Origin: Alistipes sp.
GTDB lineage: Bacteria > Bacteroidota > Bacteroidia > Bacteroidales > Rikenellaceae
Assembly (NCBI GenBank): GCA_017629035.1
Contig: JAGBXX010000022.1
Span: forward strand, 1 to 46,006
DNA length: 46,006 bases
Reading direction: 5' to 3'
The notes beneath the pieces are model-generated. The model saw only the letters and a list, made by a program, of their open reading frames with translations. It did not search any database and had not been told where the DNA came from. A program made the position numbers and the translations under genes. This document shows positions 8,332-15,467 of this stretch, one piece after another; position 1 is the stretch's first letter; each line of letters begins with the position of its first letter.

Positions 8332-10059
8332 CTATTTATTAATCTTAGCCCAAGTATCCTTGAGGGTTACTGTTCTATTGAAGATAAGGTGCTCAGGTGT
8401 TGACTCCTTATCTACGTTGAAGTAGCCGATACGCTGGAACTGGAGGTAGTCGTAAGGCTTAGCCTCGGCCAAGTACTTCTCCACGTAGCACTCAGTGAGC
8501 ACCTTGAGCGAATCCTCGTTGATCATCTGCTTCATAGCCTCGAGAGCCTCGCAGCCCTGCTCCTTGCGTATAGCAGCCATCTCGTCACGAGGGTTCTCCA
8601 CCTTCCAAAGACGGTCGTAGAGGCGCACCTCGGCCTTGATGCAGTGTGCTGCGCTCACCCAGTGGAGAGTACCCTTAACCTTACGGTTAGAGCCTGGCAT
8701 ACCTGTCTTAGTATCTGGGTCGTACTCAGCAAATACGGTGGTAATGTTGCCATTCTCATCCTTCTGGCAGCCAGTACACTTAACAATATATGCATTCTTA
8801 AGACGCACCTCCTGACCTGGGGTCATGCGGAAGTACTTCTTAGGAGCATCCTCCATGAAGTCCTCACGCTCCATCCAGAGCTCACGGCTGAACTCGATGG
8901 TGTGTGTGCCTGACTCAGGATCCTCAGGGTTGTTGATAGCCTCGAACGACTCCACCTGGCCCTCAGGATAGTTTGTGATAACGAGCTTAACAGGGTCGAT
9001 AACAGCGCTAACACGTGTAGCACGCTTATTCAGGTCATCACGCACGGCAGACTCAAGAAGCGCCATGTCATTGAGCGCATCGTAGGTTGTATAGCCAATC
9101 TTATCAACAAAGTTGCGGATAGACTCAGGCGAGTAGCCACGACGGCGGAAACCGCACAACGTAGGCATACGAGGATCATCCCAGCCGTTAACCAAGCCCT
9201 CCTTTACGAGGATCAACAAGTTACGCTTGCTCATAAGCGTATAGTTGAGGTTGAGCTTGTTGAACTCATACTGACGTGGACGCTCATCCGTTGGATCAAC
9301 ACCCTCCTTAACCCAATCTACAAAGAGGTCGTAGAGTGGACGGTGAGGCACAAACTCGAGGGTACACAACGAGTGAGTCACGCCCTCGAAGTAGTCGCTC
9401 TGACCATGTGCAAAGTCGTACATAGGGTATACCTTCCACTTATCGCCTGTGCGGTGGTGAGGGTGGTTCACAACACGGTAGATGATAGGATCACGGAAGT
9501 GCATATTCGAGCTTGCCATATCGATCTTAGCACGAAGCACCATGCGGCCCTCCTCAATCTCGCCATTGGTCATCTTCATAAAGAGGTCGAGGTTCTCCTC
9601 GATTGGGCGGTTGCGGTATGGGCTCTCGGTACCTGCCTGCGTAGGGGTACCCTTCTGCGCTGCAATCTGCTCAGATGTCTGCTCGTCGACATAGGCCTTG
9701 CCCTGCTTGATAAGGCGAACGGCAAAGTCCCACAACTGCTGGAAGTAGTCCGAAGCGTAGTACTCAGCACCCCAGTCGAAACCGAGCCACTTGATATCCT
9801 CCTTGATAGCCTCTACATACTCCACATCCTCCTTCGTTGGGTTTGTGTCGTCGAAGCGGAGGTTACATACGCCACCATAACGCTTTGCCACGCCAAAGTC
9901 CATGCATATAGCCTTAGCATGACCGATATGGAGGTAGCCGTTAGGCTCGGGTGGGAATCGTGTCTGCACACGTGTTTTGCCATTGGCAATACCCTCCTCG
10001 ATAATCTCTTCGACGAAGTTCAAAGACTTCTCCTTTACTTCAGTTACTTCAGTTGTCAT
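8332..10059 (-). CDS. glnS: Glutaminyl-tRNA synthetase
   Basis: GlnRS charges tRNA-Gln with glutamine in the cytoplasm. The 575-residue class I enzyme has the HIGH motif as HIGH at residues 44-47 (within PPEPNGYLHIGHAKA), the KMSKS-equivalent as LMSKRN, and the GlnRS-typical TPTQAGTESPYRNRP insertion. The C-terminal half is the two-barrel anticodon-binding domain. Its presence suggests direct Gln-tRNA charging rather than only the transamidation route. It is monocistronic or at the end of a transcript starting with the gene at 11211, from which it is separated by 27 nt. Confidence 0.97.
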   Translation of the reverse strand: MTTEVTEVKEKSLNFVEEIIEEGIANGKTRVQTRFPPEPNGYLHIGHAKAICMDFGVAKRYGGVCNLRFDDTNPTKEDVEYVEAIKEDIKWLGFDWGAEYYASDYFQQLWDFAVRLIKQGKAYVDEQTSEQIAAQKGTPTQAGTESPYRNRPIEENLDLFMKMTNGEIEEGRMVLRAKIDMASSNMHFRDPIIYRVVNHPHHRTGDKWKVYPMYDFAHGQSDYFEGVTHSLCTLEFVPHRPLYDLFVDWVKEGVDPTDERPRQYEFNKLNLNYTLMSKRNLLILVKEGLVNGWDDPRMPTLCGFRRRGYSPESIRNFVDKIGYTTYDALNDMALLESAVRDDLNKRATRVSAVIDPVKLVITNYPEGQVESFEAINNPEDPESGTHTIEFSRELWMEREDFMEDAPKKYFRMTPGQEVRLKNAYIVKCTGCQKDENGNITTVFAEYDPDTKTGMPGSNRKVKGTLHWVSAAHCIKAEVRLYDRLWKVENPRDEMAAIRKEQGCEALEAMKQMINEDSLKVLTECYVEKYLAEAKPYDYLQFQRIGYFNVDKESTPEHLIFNRTVTLKDTWAKINK

Positions 10060-10086
10060 AATGTTATGTATGTTGTTAATTACTTA

Positions 10087-11211
10087 TTAATCAATTGTTT
10101 TATTACGCTTAAGGCTAACACTGTGGTTAAGGTTAACGCTCACCTGCAACCACTGTCGAGTACCCCAGCCCGTGCCATCATACTCCATTGTGATGCCCGC
10201 CGTGACACCCACCGTATCTTTGAAAAACCATCTATCGTACGATAGTGCAATAGCATCATAAAAGCCCTTCTCGCTGCGATAGAGCGGCATGCCGTGATAT
10301 AGATCCGAGCCGTAGCGGTTGTAGTATGTTAACAGCGAGCCCTTACCCACATAGAGGCGGTTAGAGAGCTCCAAACCTGCCCACCCAAACGCAATATATA
10401 GCTCGCCACCAAGGGGGTGCTCCCACACATTTTCATTTAGGCGGTCACGCTGCAACGACTGCACATAGCTCAGGCGTGCATCGATAGTTAGCGGCCATAT
10501 ACCCATCCAGGCAACTCCTCTATTCTCATACCCAACAAATGGCGTAAGCATTATGTTATCTACAACGCCATCCGCAGTCTCGGGGTTGTAGTCCTTTGCA
10601 TAGTGACCCATATAGAAGTCGTAGCCATACGAGAGAAAGCCAGAGATGTCGAAAGAGTGCTTACCTGACGACATTATCGCAAACGATTCACGCACATCAT
10701 AGCTACGCATACCCGTATAGTCCATTGCAAACTCCACGTACGATGGCGACTCGGCATCCACATAGCGAGCCAGCACGCCACTTATGCTATTGTTATAGTA
10801 GCAGTATGCGGGGTCAAAGAAGAGTGGCGAATGTAATCCACGCATAGCCGTGCGAGGGAAGATACCTGCATATAGCCTCACTTTCTCAGCCTTGTATGCG
10901 TAGTAGAGTTGCAACTTCGCCTTTGAGAGGAATTTGTTGTGACCAAAGTCCTGATAGAGGTCTGCACCCAACATCAGAGTATTATGCTCCTGCCACTCAA
11001 GGCCCACCTCGGGCGTAAGACGTGCACCAAAGAGCGTTCCCGACTCCACACCTTTCATCGAGGCATACTCCGTGTTGTCGAAGAGTGTGGCAAACTCCAC
11101 GCCGAGCTTCAGATCCTGGGCAAATAGTGCGTACCCCCCCCCATAATGAAGGGCGATGAGCAACATCAGGTATCTAAAAACTCTTGGCATATACAAATCG
11201 TCAGAAAACAT
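10087..11211 (-). CDS. Predicted outer-membrane beta-barrel protein, function unknown
   Basis: A 374-residue protein I do not recognise as a named family. It has a signal peptide (from MPRVFRYLMLLIALHYGGGY to ALFAQ) and a mature region full of short amphipathic strands ending in aromatic residues (YAYKAEKVRLYAGIF, YIAFGWAGLEL, ALSYDRWFF), as in a porin-like barrel of about 14-16 strands. Two starts are possible: the ATG at 11211 or the in-frame ATG seven codons later. A -7 box at 11224-11217 would start transcription within a few bases of 11211, so the first would be leaderless. It may be cotranscribed with glnS. Confidence 0.65.
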   Translation of the reverse strand: MFSDDLYMPRVFRYLMLLIALHYGGGYALFAQDLKLGVEFATLFDNTEYASMKGVESGTLFGARLTPEVGLEWQEHNTLMLGADLYQDFGHNKFLSKAKLQLYYAYKAEKVRLYAGIFPRTAMRGLHSPLFFDPAYCYYNNSISGVLARYVDAESPSYVEFAMDYTGMRSYDVRESFAIMSSGKHSFDISGFLSYGYDFYMGHYAKDYNPETADGVVDNIMLTPFVGYENRGVAWMGIWPLTIDARLSYVQSLQRDRLNENVWEHPLGGELYIAFGWAGLELSNRLYVGKGSLLTYYNRYGSDLYHGMPLYRSEKGFYDAIALSYDRWFFKDTVGVTAGITMEYDGTGWGTRQWLQVSVNLNHSVSLKRNKTID

Positions 11212-11216
11212 TTGCG

Positions 11217-11224
11217 CAAATTTA
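11217..11224 (-). promoter_or_regulatory. -7 box for the beta-barrel gene
   Basis: TAAATTTG on the minus strand, ending 6 nt before the ATG at 11211. No good -33 element is visible at 19 nt, so the call is tentative. Confidence 0.4.
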
Positions 11225-11246
11225 CCAAAAATATTTTATATTTTAT

Positions 11247-11254
11247 TACTTTTG
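11247..11254 (+). promoter_or_regulatory. -7 box for the TrmH-like gene
   Basis: TACTTTTG fits TAnnTTTG and lies 31 nt before the ATG at 11285. It is divergent from the -7 box at 11217-11224. The -33 element is not clear. Confidence 0.4.
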
Positions 11255-11284
11255 TGGCGGGATAATTAAAAAAACTTAATATAT

Positions 11285-11812
11285 ATGCGTAAATTACTCA
11301 ACGAAGAACTTGGTCGCCCAACGATCGAGGAGTATGCAACGGTCCAGAAACTCCCCGTTGTAGTCGTCCTTGACAATGTGCGTTCTGCGCAGAACGTAGG
11401 CTCGTTCTTCCGCACTGCCGACGCCTTTGGCATCGAGCGCATCGAGCTCTGCGGCATCAGTTGCACACCGCCCAACCGCGAGATTCACAAGACGGCGCTG
11501 GGTGCTGAGCTAAGTGTTGCATGGTCGTATCACCCCACCACGCTCGAGTGCGTCGAGAAGCTCAGAGTGGAGGGATACAAGATTATCGCCGTGGAGCAGA
11601 TCGAGGGCTCAACAATGCTCAACGATTTTCGTGCCGAGAGCGGCGTGAAGTATGCTCTTGTCTTTGGCAACGAGGTCGAGGGTGTGGACCAGGCCATTGC
11701 CGATGTTGTCGACTCGGCTATCGAGATTCCACAGGTGGGTATCAAACACTCGCTCAACGTATCGGTATCGGCCGGCGTTCTTATGTGGGAGATGTTCAGA
11801 CAGTTACGATAG
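11285..11812 (+). CDS. TrmH/SpoU-family RNA 2'-O-methyltransferase
   Basis: A SAM-dependent RNA ribose methyltransferase with the trefoil-knot SPOUT fold. The 175-residue chain carries the three family motifs: LDNVRSAQNVGSFFRTADAF (motif 1, with Asn and Arg), LVFGNEVEGVDQ (motif 2) and IPQVGIKHSLNVSVSAGVL (motif 3). There is no extra N-terminal RNA-binding domain, so it is closest to minimal TrmH or TrmL-like proteins; the target nucleotide cannot be read from sequence. It is followed 86 nt later by tRNA-Ser(GCT), which has its own promoter. Confidence 0.88.
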   Translation: MRKLLNEELGRPTIEEYATVQKLPVVVVLDNVRSAQNVGSFFRTADAFGIERIELCGISCTPPNREIHKTALGAELSVAWSYHPTTLECVEKLRVEGYKIIAVEQIEGSTMLNDFRAESGVKYALVFGNEVEGVDQAIADVVDSAIEIPQVGIKHSLNVSVSAGVLMWEMFRQLR

Positions 11813-11838
11813 GTGAATGTAAAAAAAGTTGGTAAAAT

Positions 11839-11869
11839 TTTGCAGAAACCAAAATAAGTCGTATATTTG
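11839..11869 (+). promoter_or_regulatory. Promoter of tRNA-Ser
   Basis: TTTG (11839-11842), exactly 19 nt, then TATATTTG (11862-11869): a perfect match to the Bacteroidetes promoter. Transcription would begin near 11873, about 25 nt before the mature tRNA end. Confidence 0.75.
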
Positions 11870-11898
11870 CACCGCTTTTGTGTTCAAAAGTGGTTTAA

Positions 11899-11985
11899 GG
11901 AGGGTTGGGTGAGTGGCTTAAACCAGCAGTTTGCTAAACTGCCGATATCGTAAGGTATCCGCTGGTTCGAATCCAGTGCCCTCCG
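11899..11985 (+). tRNA. tRNA-Ser (anticodon GCT)
   Basis: An 87-nt tRNA with a 7-bp acceptor (GGAGGGT with GCCCTCC, one G-U pair) and discriminator G as in serine tRNAs. The anticodon stem is GCAGT/ACTGC with loop TTGCTAA, so the anticodon is GCT, reading AGC and AGU. A long variable arm (about positions 11944-11961) confirms a class II tRNA, and the T-arm carries TTCGAAT. CCA is not encoded. The 3' part is repeated twice downstream. Confidence 0.96.
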
Positions 11986-11987
11986 CA
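11966..11987 (+). repeat. tRNA-Ser tail direct repeat, copy 1 (inside the tRNA)
   Basis: This 22-nt segment runs from the T-loop to two bases past the discriminator base. It recurs exactly at 12211-12232 and in a shortened form at 12400-12415. A tRNA T-loop-to-3'-end core is the usual attachment site of tyrosine-recombinase mobile elements. Confidence 0.9.
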
Positions 11988-11993
11988 AATATT

Positions 11994-12100
11994 AAGCAGA
12001 GCAGACGACTAATGGTCGTCTGTTTTTGTTTTATGGTGGTCTTAAAATGCAAGCATTAAACCGCCATGAAAACAAAAATGCCGGAGGCAATGCTCTGCTT
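11994..12100. repeat. Foldable module A: three-way-junction inverted repeats after tRNA-Ser
   Basis: The outer stem pairs 11994-12001 with 12093-12100 (8 bp, perfect). Immediately inside is a hairpin, 12002-12009 with 12015-12022 (8 bp, perfect). Directly after it the T-rich arm 12023-12040 pairs with 12060-12078 over 18 bp with one G-U and one bulged G. The hairpin plus T-run doubles as an intrinsic terminator for tRNA-Ser. Function beyond termination is unknown. Confidence 0.7.
12002..12032 (+). terminator. Terminator of tRNA-Ser
   Basis: An 8-bp perfect hairpin (CAGACGAC / GTCGTCTG, 5-nt loop) followed by TTTTTGTTTT, 16 nt after the tRNA end. Confidence 0.85.
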
Positions 12101-12136
12101 GTGCATCGAGACTGATTACTCACTTAAGTGCTGGTT

Positions 12137-12197
12137 GAGCCGATAATATATGGTTTATAGCGCAGGTTAGACCTGCACTTTTTTTGTGTATCGGCTC
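12137..12197. repeat. Foldable module B: nested inverted repeat with terminator-like core
   Basis: The outer arms GAGCCGATA (12137-12145) and TATCGGCTC (12189-12197) are perfect complements. Inside is the hairpin GCAGGT-TAG-ACCTGC (12162-12176) followed by seven T (12179-12185). It lies just upstream of the second tRNA-tail copy. No gene is seen here. Confidence 0.65.
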
Positions 12198-12210
12198 TAT
12201 TGCTTTGCAA

Positions 12211-12232
12211 TTCGAATCCAGTGCCCTCCGCA
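12211..12232 (+). repeat. tRNA-Ser tail direct repeat, copy 2
   Basis: An exact 22-nt copy of 11966-11987, 245 nt further on. The bases upstream (TCTATTGCTTTGCAA) do not resemble the rest of a tRNA, so it is a tail fragment and not a second tRNA gene. Confidence 0.92.
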
Positions 12233-12237
12233 TCAAA

Positions 12238-12355
12238 AGTAATGTAATGCAAGACTCACACATGCGAGTCTTTTTTTTGTTATTAGCTTATGCTTGTTTA
12301 CATGCAATATGCTAATAACAAGAAAAATAGACACATAGTGGCGCATTACATTACT
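12238..12355. repeat. Foldable module C: three-way-junction inverted repeats, same design as module A
   Basis: Outer arms 12238-12250 and 12343-12355 are perfect 13-bp complements. Directly inside is the hairpin AAGACTC/GAGTCTT (12251-12257 with 12266-12272). Then a T-run leads into TTGTTATTAGC (12277-12287), which pairs with GCTAATAACAA (12311-12321), the pairing extending across T-run and A-run. Layout, order and distance from the preceding tRNA tail (about 5-6 nt) match module A although the bases differ. Confidence 0.7.
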
Positions 12356-12373
12356 CTTGCTAATTATGGTTAA

Positions 12374-12415
12374 ACTGGATGGGCGAGCATAGCGAAGCCA
12401 ATCCAGTGCCCGCAA
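12374..12415 (+). repeat. Inverted repeat plus decayed third tRNA-Ser tail copy
   Basis: AATCCAGTGCCC (12400-12411) followed by GCAA equals the tRNA tail with three bases (TCC) deleted. ACTGGAT (12374-12380) upstream is the complement of ATCCAGT (12401-12407), making a hairpin. It reads as an older, degraded copy of the tail repeat. Confidence 0.6.
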
Positions 12416-12428
12416 TAAGTATACCCAC

Positions 12429-12461
12429 AAAAAAAGTAGCCACTCGCTTGAGTGGCTACTT
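12429..12461 (-). terminator. Terminator of ygiQ
   Basis: A perfect 12-bp stem (12461-12450 with 12445-12434) and a 4-nt loop, followed on the minus strand by a run of T (12435-12429). It sits 11 nt after the ygiQ stop codon. Confidence 0.92.
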
Positions 12462-12471
12462 CTGTTTTATG

Positions 12472-14301
12472 CTATCGTCTGCGCTTAGGCGCTGGGCGTG
12501 ACGAGCCTTGTGGTGCAGGGCGACCAGCGGGGCGCTGAGGTGCTCGGCCCTCACTACGGCCTGGGCGACGACCCTCAGTTTTTGGTTTTGCCTCGGGGAG
12601 TTTACCACCAAAGAAATAACTCTTCTGCTGACGCTTTTCATCCTGAGAGCGAGCAACATATATCTTCTCGCCCGTATATGGATTCTCGCCCATATAGAAC
12701 ATCGTCGACGATAGTGTCATAGGCGTAGGCGTGAGATCCTGCACCTGCTCGAGACTAAAGTTGAGGTTGCCCAGCACCTTACGTGCCAGCGAGGCCATAT
12801 CACGCTCCTCACAGCCAGGGTGCGACGATATAAAATATGGTATAAGCTGATAGTTCAGACCCTCACGACGGCACACCTGCTTGAAGCGTGAGTTCATCTT
12901 CTCAAAGAGCGTAAACGAGGGTTTGCGCATAAGGTTGAGCACATGATCCTCGGTATGCTCGGGGGCCACCTTAAGACGTCCCGAGGTGTGGTGCTTGACA
13001 ACGGTCTCGAAGTAGTTCGACTCGTCGAAGAGGTCGTAGCGAATACCACTACCCACAAAGGCACGCTTAATACCCTTCACGCCACGCACTTTGGCATATA
13101 GATCGAGCAGCGGCTTGTGGTCGTTGTTCATATTTGGGCAGAGCTTGGGGTGGAGGCACGATGGGCGCTTACACCTCTTGCAGAGCTCCTCATTTTTGCC
13201 CGACATACGGTACATATTAGCCGACGGAGCACCGATATCCGAGAGGTAACCCTTGAAGTCGGGCATCTTTGTAACACGCTCAACCTCAGCGATGATAGAG
13301 CGCTCGGAGCGTGACGAGATAAACTTACCCTGGTGTGCCGAGATGGTGCAGAACGAGCAGCCACCAAAGCATCCACGGTGGATATTTATCGAGTGCTTAA
13401 TCATCTCCCATGCAGGGATGTCGCCCTTACCCTTGTAGCGAGGGTGTGGCGCACGCTCATAGGGCAGGTCGAACGAGTGGTCGAGCTCCTCGGTCGTGAG
13501 GCGCTCATAGGGCGGCGTGATCACGACATATCTATCTCCCACAGGCTCAACAAGCGTAGTCTCGCACTGCATCATATTGCTCAGGATCTCGATATCGCAG
13601 AAGTTCTTGCCAAATTTGTGCTTATCCTCGACACACTCCTCATAGGAGTTGAGCACTATTGTCTTGCCGTTATATAGCTTCTCGACATACTCTCTATCGG
13701 CCATAAAGCCCACCTGGCGCAAGCCACGCAACAGCTTCATATTAAAGCCATTACGTAGAGCCTTGGCCACATCACGGATAACCTTATCGCCCATGCCATA
13801 CACGAGCAGGTCGGCTCCCGACGTAGCGAGGATAGACTCTCGGAGCTTGTTGCTCCAGTAGTCGTAGTGTGTCAAGCGGCGCAGCGATGCCTCGATACCT
13901 CCCACAACAACAGGGGTATGCGGATATAGCTGCTTGAGAATCTTGGTATATGTATCTACCGTGCGGTCGGGGCGGAAGCCAGCCTTGCCCCCCGGCGTAT
14001 AGGCGTCATTAGAGCGCAGACGCAGGTTGGCAGTGTAGTGGTTGACCATGGAGTCCATGGCACCTGCCGACACGGCAAAGAACAAGCGTGGCTTACCCAG
14101 CTTCTTGAAGTCACGCAGGTCGTCACGCCAGTTGGGCTGCGGCACTATGGCCACACGATAGCCCTCGGCCTCGAGTATGCGACCGATCACCGCAGGGCCA
14201 AAGGCTGGGTGGTCGATATAGGCATCGCCCGAGAAGATAATCACGTCGAGCTCATCCCAACCACGGGCCTCGACCTCTTTGCTTGTTGTTGGCAGAAACA
14301 T
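12472..14301 (-). CDS. ygiQ: YgiQ-family radical SAM protein
   Basis: A 609-residue radical SAM protein of the YgiQ (UPF0313) family, whose reaction is not established. It has an N-terminal domain typical of the family (DVIIFSGDAYIDHPAFGPAVIGR), then the radical SAM CxxxCxxC motif HRGCFGGCSFC at about residues 308-318. A second Cys-rich region (CKRCKRPSCLHPKLCPNM), probably for an auxiliary cluster, follows. The C-terminal 35 residues form a Pro/Arg/Gly-rich basic tail ending PAPKRRR, suggestive of nucleic-acid or ribosome binding but not diagnostic. It ends at a strong terminator and is 37 nt downstream of rluD, so it may be the last gene of that transcript. Confidence 0.92.
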   Translation of the reverse strand: MFLPTTSKEVEARGWDELDVIIFSGDAYIDHPAFGPAVIGRILEAEGYRVAIVPQPNWRDDLRDFKKLGKPRLFFAVSAGAMDSMVNHYTANLRLRSNDAYTPGGKAGFRPDRTVDTYTKILKQLYPHTPVVVGGIEASLRRLTHYDYWSNKLRESILATSGADLLVYGMGDKVIRDVAKALRNGFNMKLLRGLRQVGFMADREYVEKLYNGKTIVLNSYEECVEDKHKFGKNFCDIEILSNMMQCETTLVEPVGDRYVVITPPYERLTTEELDHSFDLPYERAPHPRYKGKGDIPAWEMIKHSINIHRGCFGGCSFCTISAHQGKFISSRSERSIIAEVERVTKMPDFKGYLSDIGAPSANMYRMSGKNEELCKRCKRPSCLHPKLCPNMNNDHKPLLDLYAKVRGVKGIKRAFVGSGIRYDLFDESNYFETVVKHHTSGRLKVAPEHTEDHVLNLMRKPSFTLFEKMNSRFKQVCRREGLNYQLIPYFISSHPGCEERDMASLARKVLGNLNFSLEQVQDLTPTPMTLSSTMFYMGENPYTGEKIYVARSQDEKRQQKSYFFGGKLPEAKPKTEGRRPGRSEGRAPQRPAGRPAPQGSSRPAPKRRR

Positions 14302-14338
14302 ATATTACTATTACCTATTTATTATTCACGGAGCAGAA

Positions 14339-15439
14339 CTAAATCTCCTCGAGATCCAAGCCCACGGAGTCGGTATATGTCTCCCACTTCTGGAGCACTG
14401 CCTTGAAATCATCGGGGAGCTCCGACTCAAACTGCACGTACTTGCCCGTTGTTGGGTGATCAAAGCCCAGGGCACGAGCGTGGAGCGACTGGCGAGGGAT
14501 AAGCTTGAAGCAGTTCTCGATAAACTGCTTATATTTCATAAAGGTAGTGCCCTTCAAGATACGGTTGCCACCATAGCGCTCGTCGTTGAACAAGGGGTGA
14601 CCCTGCCACGACATGTGAACACGAATCTGGTGTGTGCGGCCAGTCTCAAGGCGGCACTCAACAAGGGTGACATAGCCATAGCGGCGCAACACCTTGAAGT
14701 GGGTTACAGCATGCTTACCATCCGAGCCATCGGCAAATACATACATCTGCAGACGCTCCTTAGGGCTGCGGCCAATATTACCTATGATAGTACCCTCGTC
14801 CTCGGCGATATTACCCCACACAAGGGCCACGTAGCGGCGATAGATCGTATGGTCGAAGAACTGCTTGGCGAGCTTGGCATGCGCCTTCTCATTCTTGGCC
14901 ACAACCAACAATCCCGATGTATCCTTATCGATACGGTGCACAAGGCCCGCACGAGCATTACCCTCGGAGAACATAGGCAGATCCTTCAGGTGCCACGACA
15001 GGGCATGCACCAGCGTGCCGCTATGGTTGCCCACGCCAGGGTGCACAACCATGCCCGCCTCCTTGTTTATCACGATGATATCGTCATCCTCGTAGACAAT
15101 ATTAAGCGGAATATTCTCTGGCACAATCTCCTCCTTACGGCGGGGATATGGCATCACAATCGAGATCTGGTCGAGGGGCTTAATCTTGTAGCTCGACTTC
15201 TGGGGCTTGCCATTGACAAGGATATTCTGACCATCGGCAGCCGCCTGGATACGATTGCGCGAGGTGTTCTCGAGACGTATTGTGAGATACTTATCAAGGC
15301 GCATCATCGACTGACCCTTGTCGACCGTGACGGCAAAATGCTCGTACATCTCGTCGCCATCAGAGACCGACTCGCCAGGTATGACATCCAAATCGTCGTT
15401 GAGTAGCTCGTCGGCTACCATATCAATATTCTCTGTCAC
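14339..15439 (-). CDS. rluD: RluA/RluD-family pseudouridine synthase
   Basis: This enzyme isomerises uridine to pseudouridine in large-subunit rRNA, probably the RluD sites of helix 69. The 366-residue chain has an acidic N-terminal stretch (about 30 residues), then an S4 RNA-binding domain (MRLDKYLTIRLENTSRNRIQ), then the catalytic domain with motif II RIDKDTSGLLVVAKN containing the catalytic Asp, and LVECRLETGRTHQIRVH further on. RluD versus another RluA-family specificity cannot be settled from sequence alone. It lies 28 nt after the mqnE::PASTA gene; a PASTA-protein/rluD neighbourhood is common in Bacteroidetes. Confidence 0.88.
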   Translation of the reverse strand: MTENIDMVADELLNDDLDVIPGESVSDGDEMYEHFAVTVDKGQSMMRLDKYLTIRLENTSRNRIQAAADGQNILVNGKPQKSSYKIKPLDQISIVMPYPRRKEEIVPENIPLNIVYEDDDIIVINKEAGMVVHPGVGNHSGTLVHALSWHLKDLPMFSEGNARAGLVHRIDKDTSGLLVVAKNEKAHAKLAKQFFDHTIYRRYVALVWGNIAEDEGTIIGNIGRSPKERLQMYVFADGSDGKHAVTHFKVLRRYGYVTLVECRLETGRTHQIRVHMSWQGHPLFNDERYGGNRILKGTTFMKYKQFIENCFKLIPRQSLHARALGFDHPTTGKYVQFESELPDDFKAVLQKWETYTDSVGLDLEEI

Positions 15440-15467
15440 AGATATTAGCTCTTAAAAAGTTTTCGCA

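Noticed and set aside
9343-10245. A 300-codon open frame on the plus strand opposite glnS
   Set aside because: Shadow of the glnS coding frame; GlnRS motifs on the minus strand are unambiguous.
12211-12232. A second tRNA-Ser gene
   Set aside because: Only the T-loop-to-3'-end part is present; upstream bases do not form D- or anticodon arms.
12233-12430. A 65-codon minus-strand frame within the tRNA-tail region
   Set aside because: It runs through perfect inverted repeats (module C), which explain the sequence better than coding does.
14279-15406. A 375-codon open frame on the plus strand opposite rluD
   Set aside because: It is fully antisense to a well-supported pseudouridine synthase gene; its protein lacks domain-like features, and long antisense frames arise here from the biased codon use.
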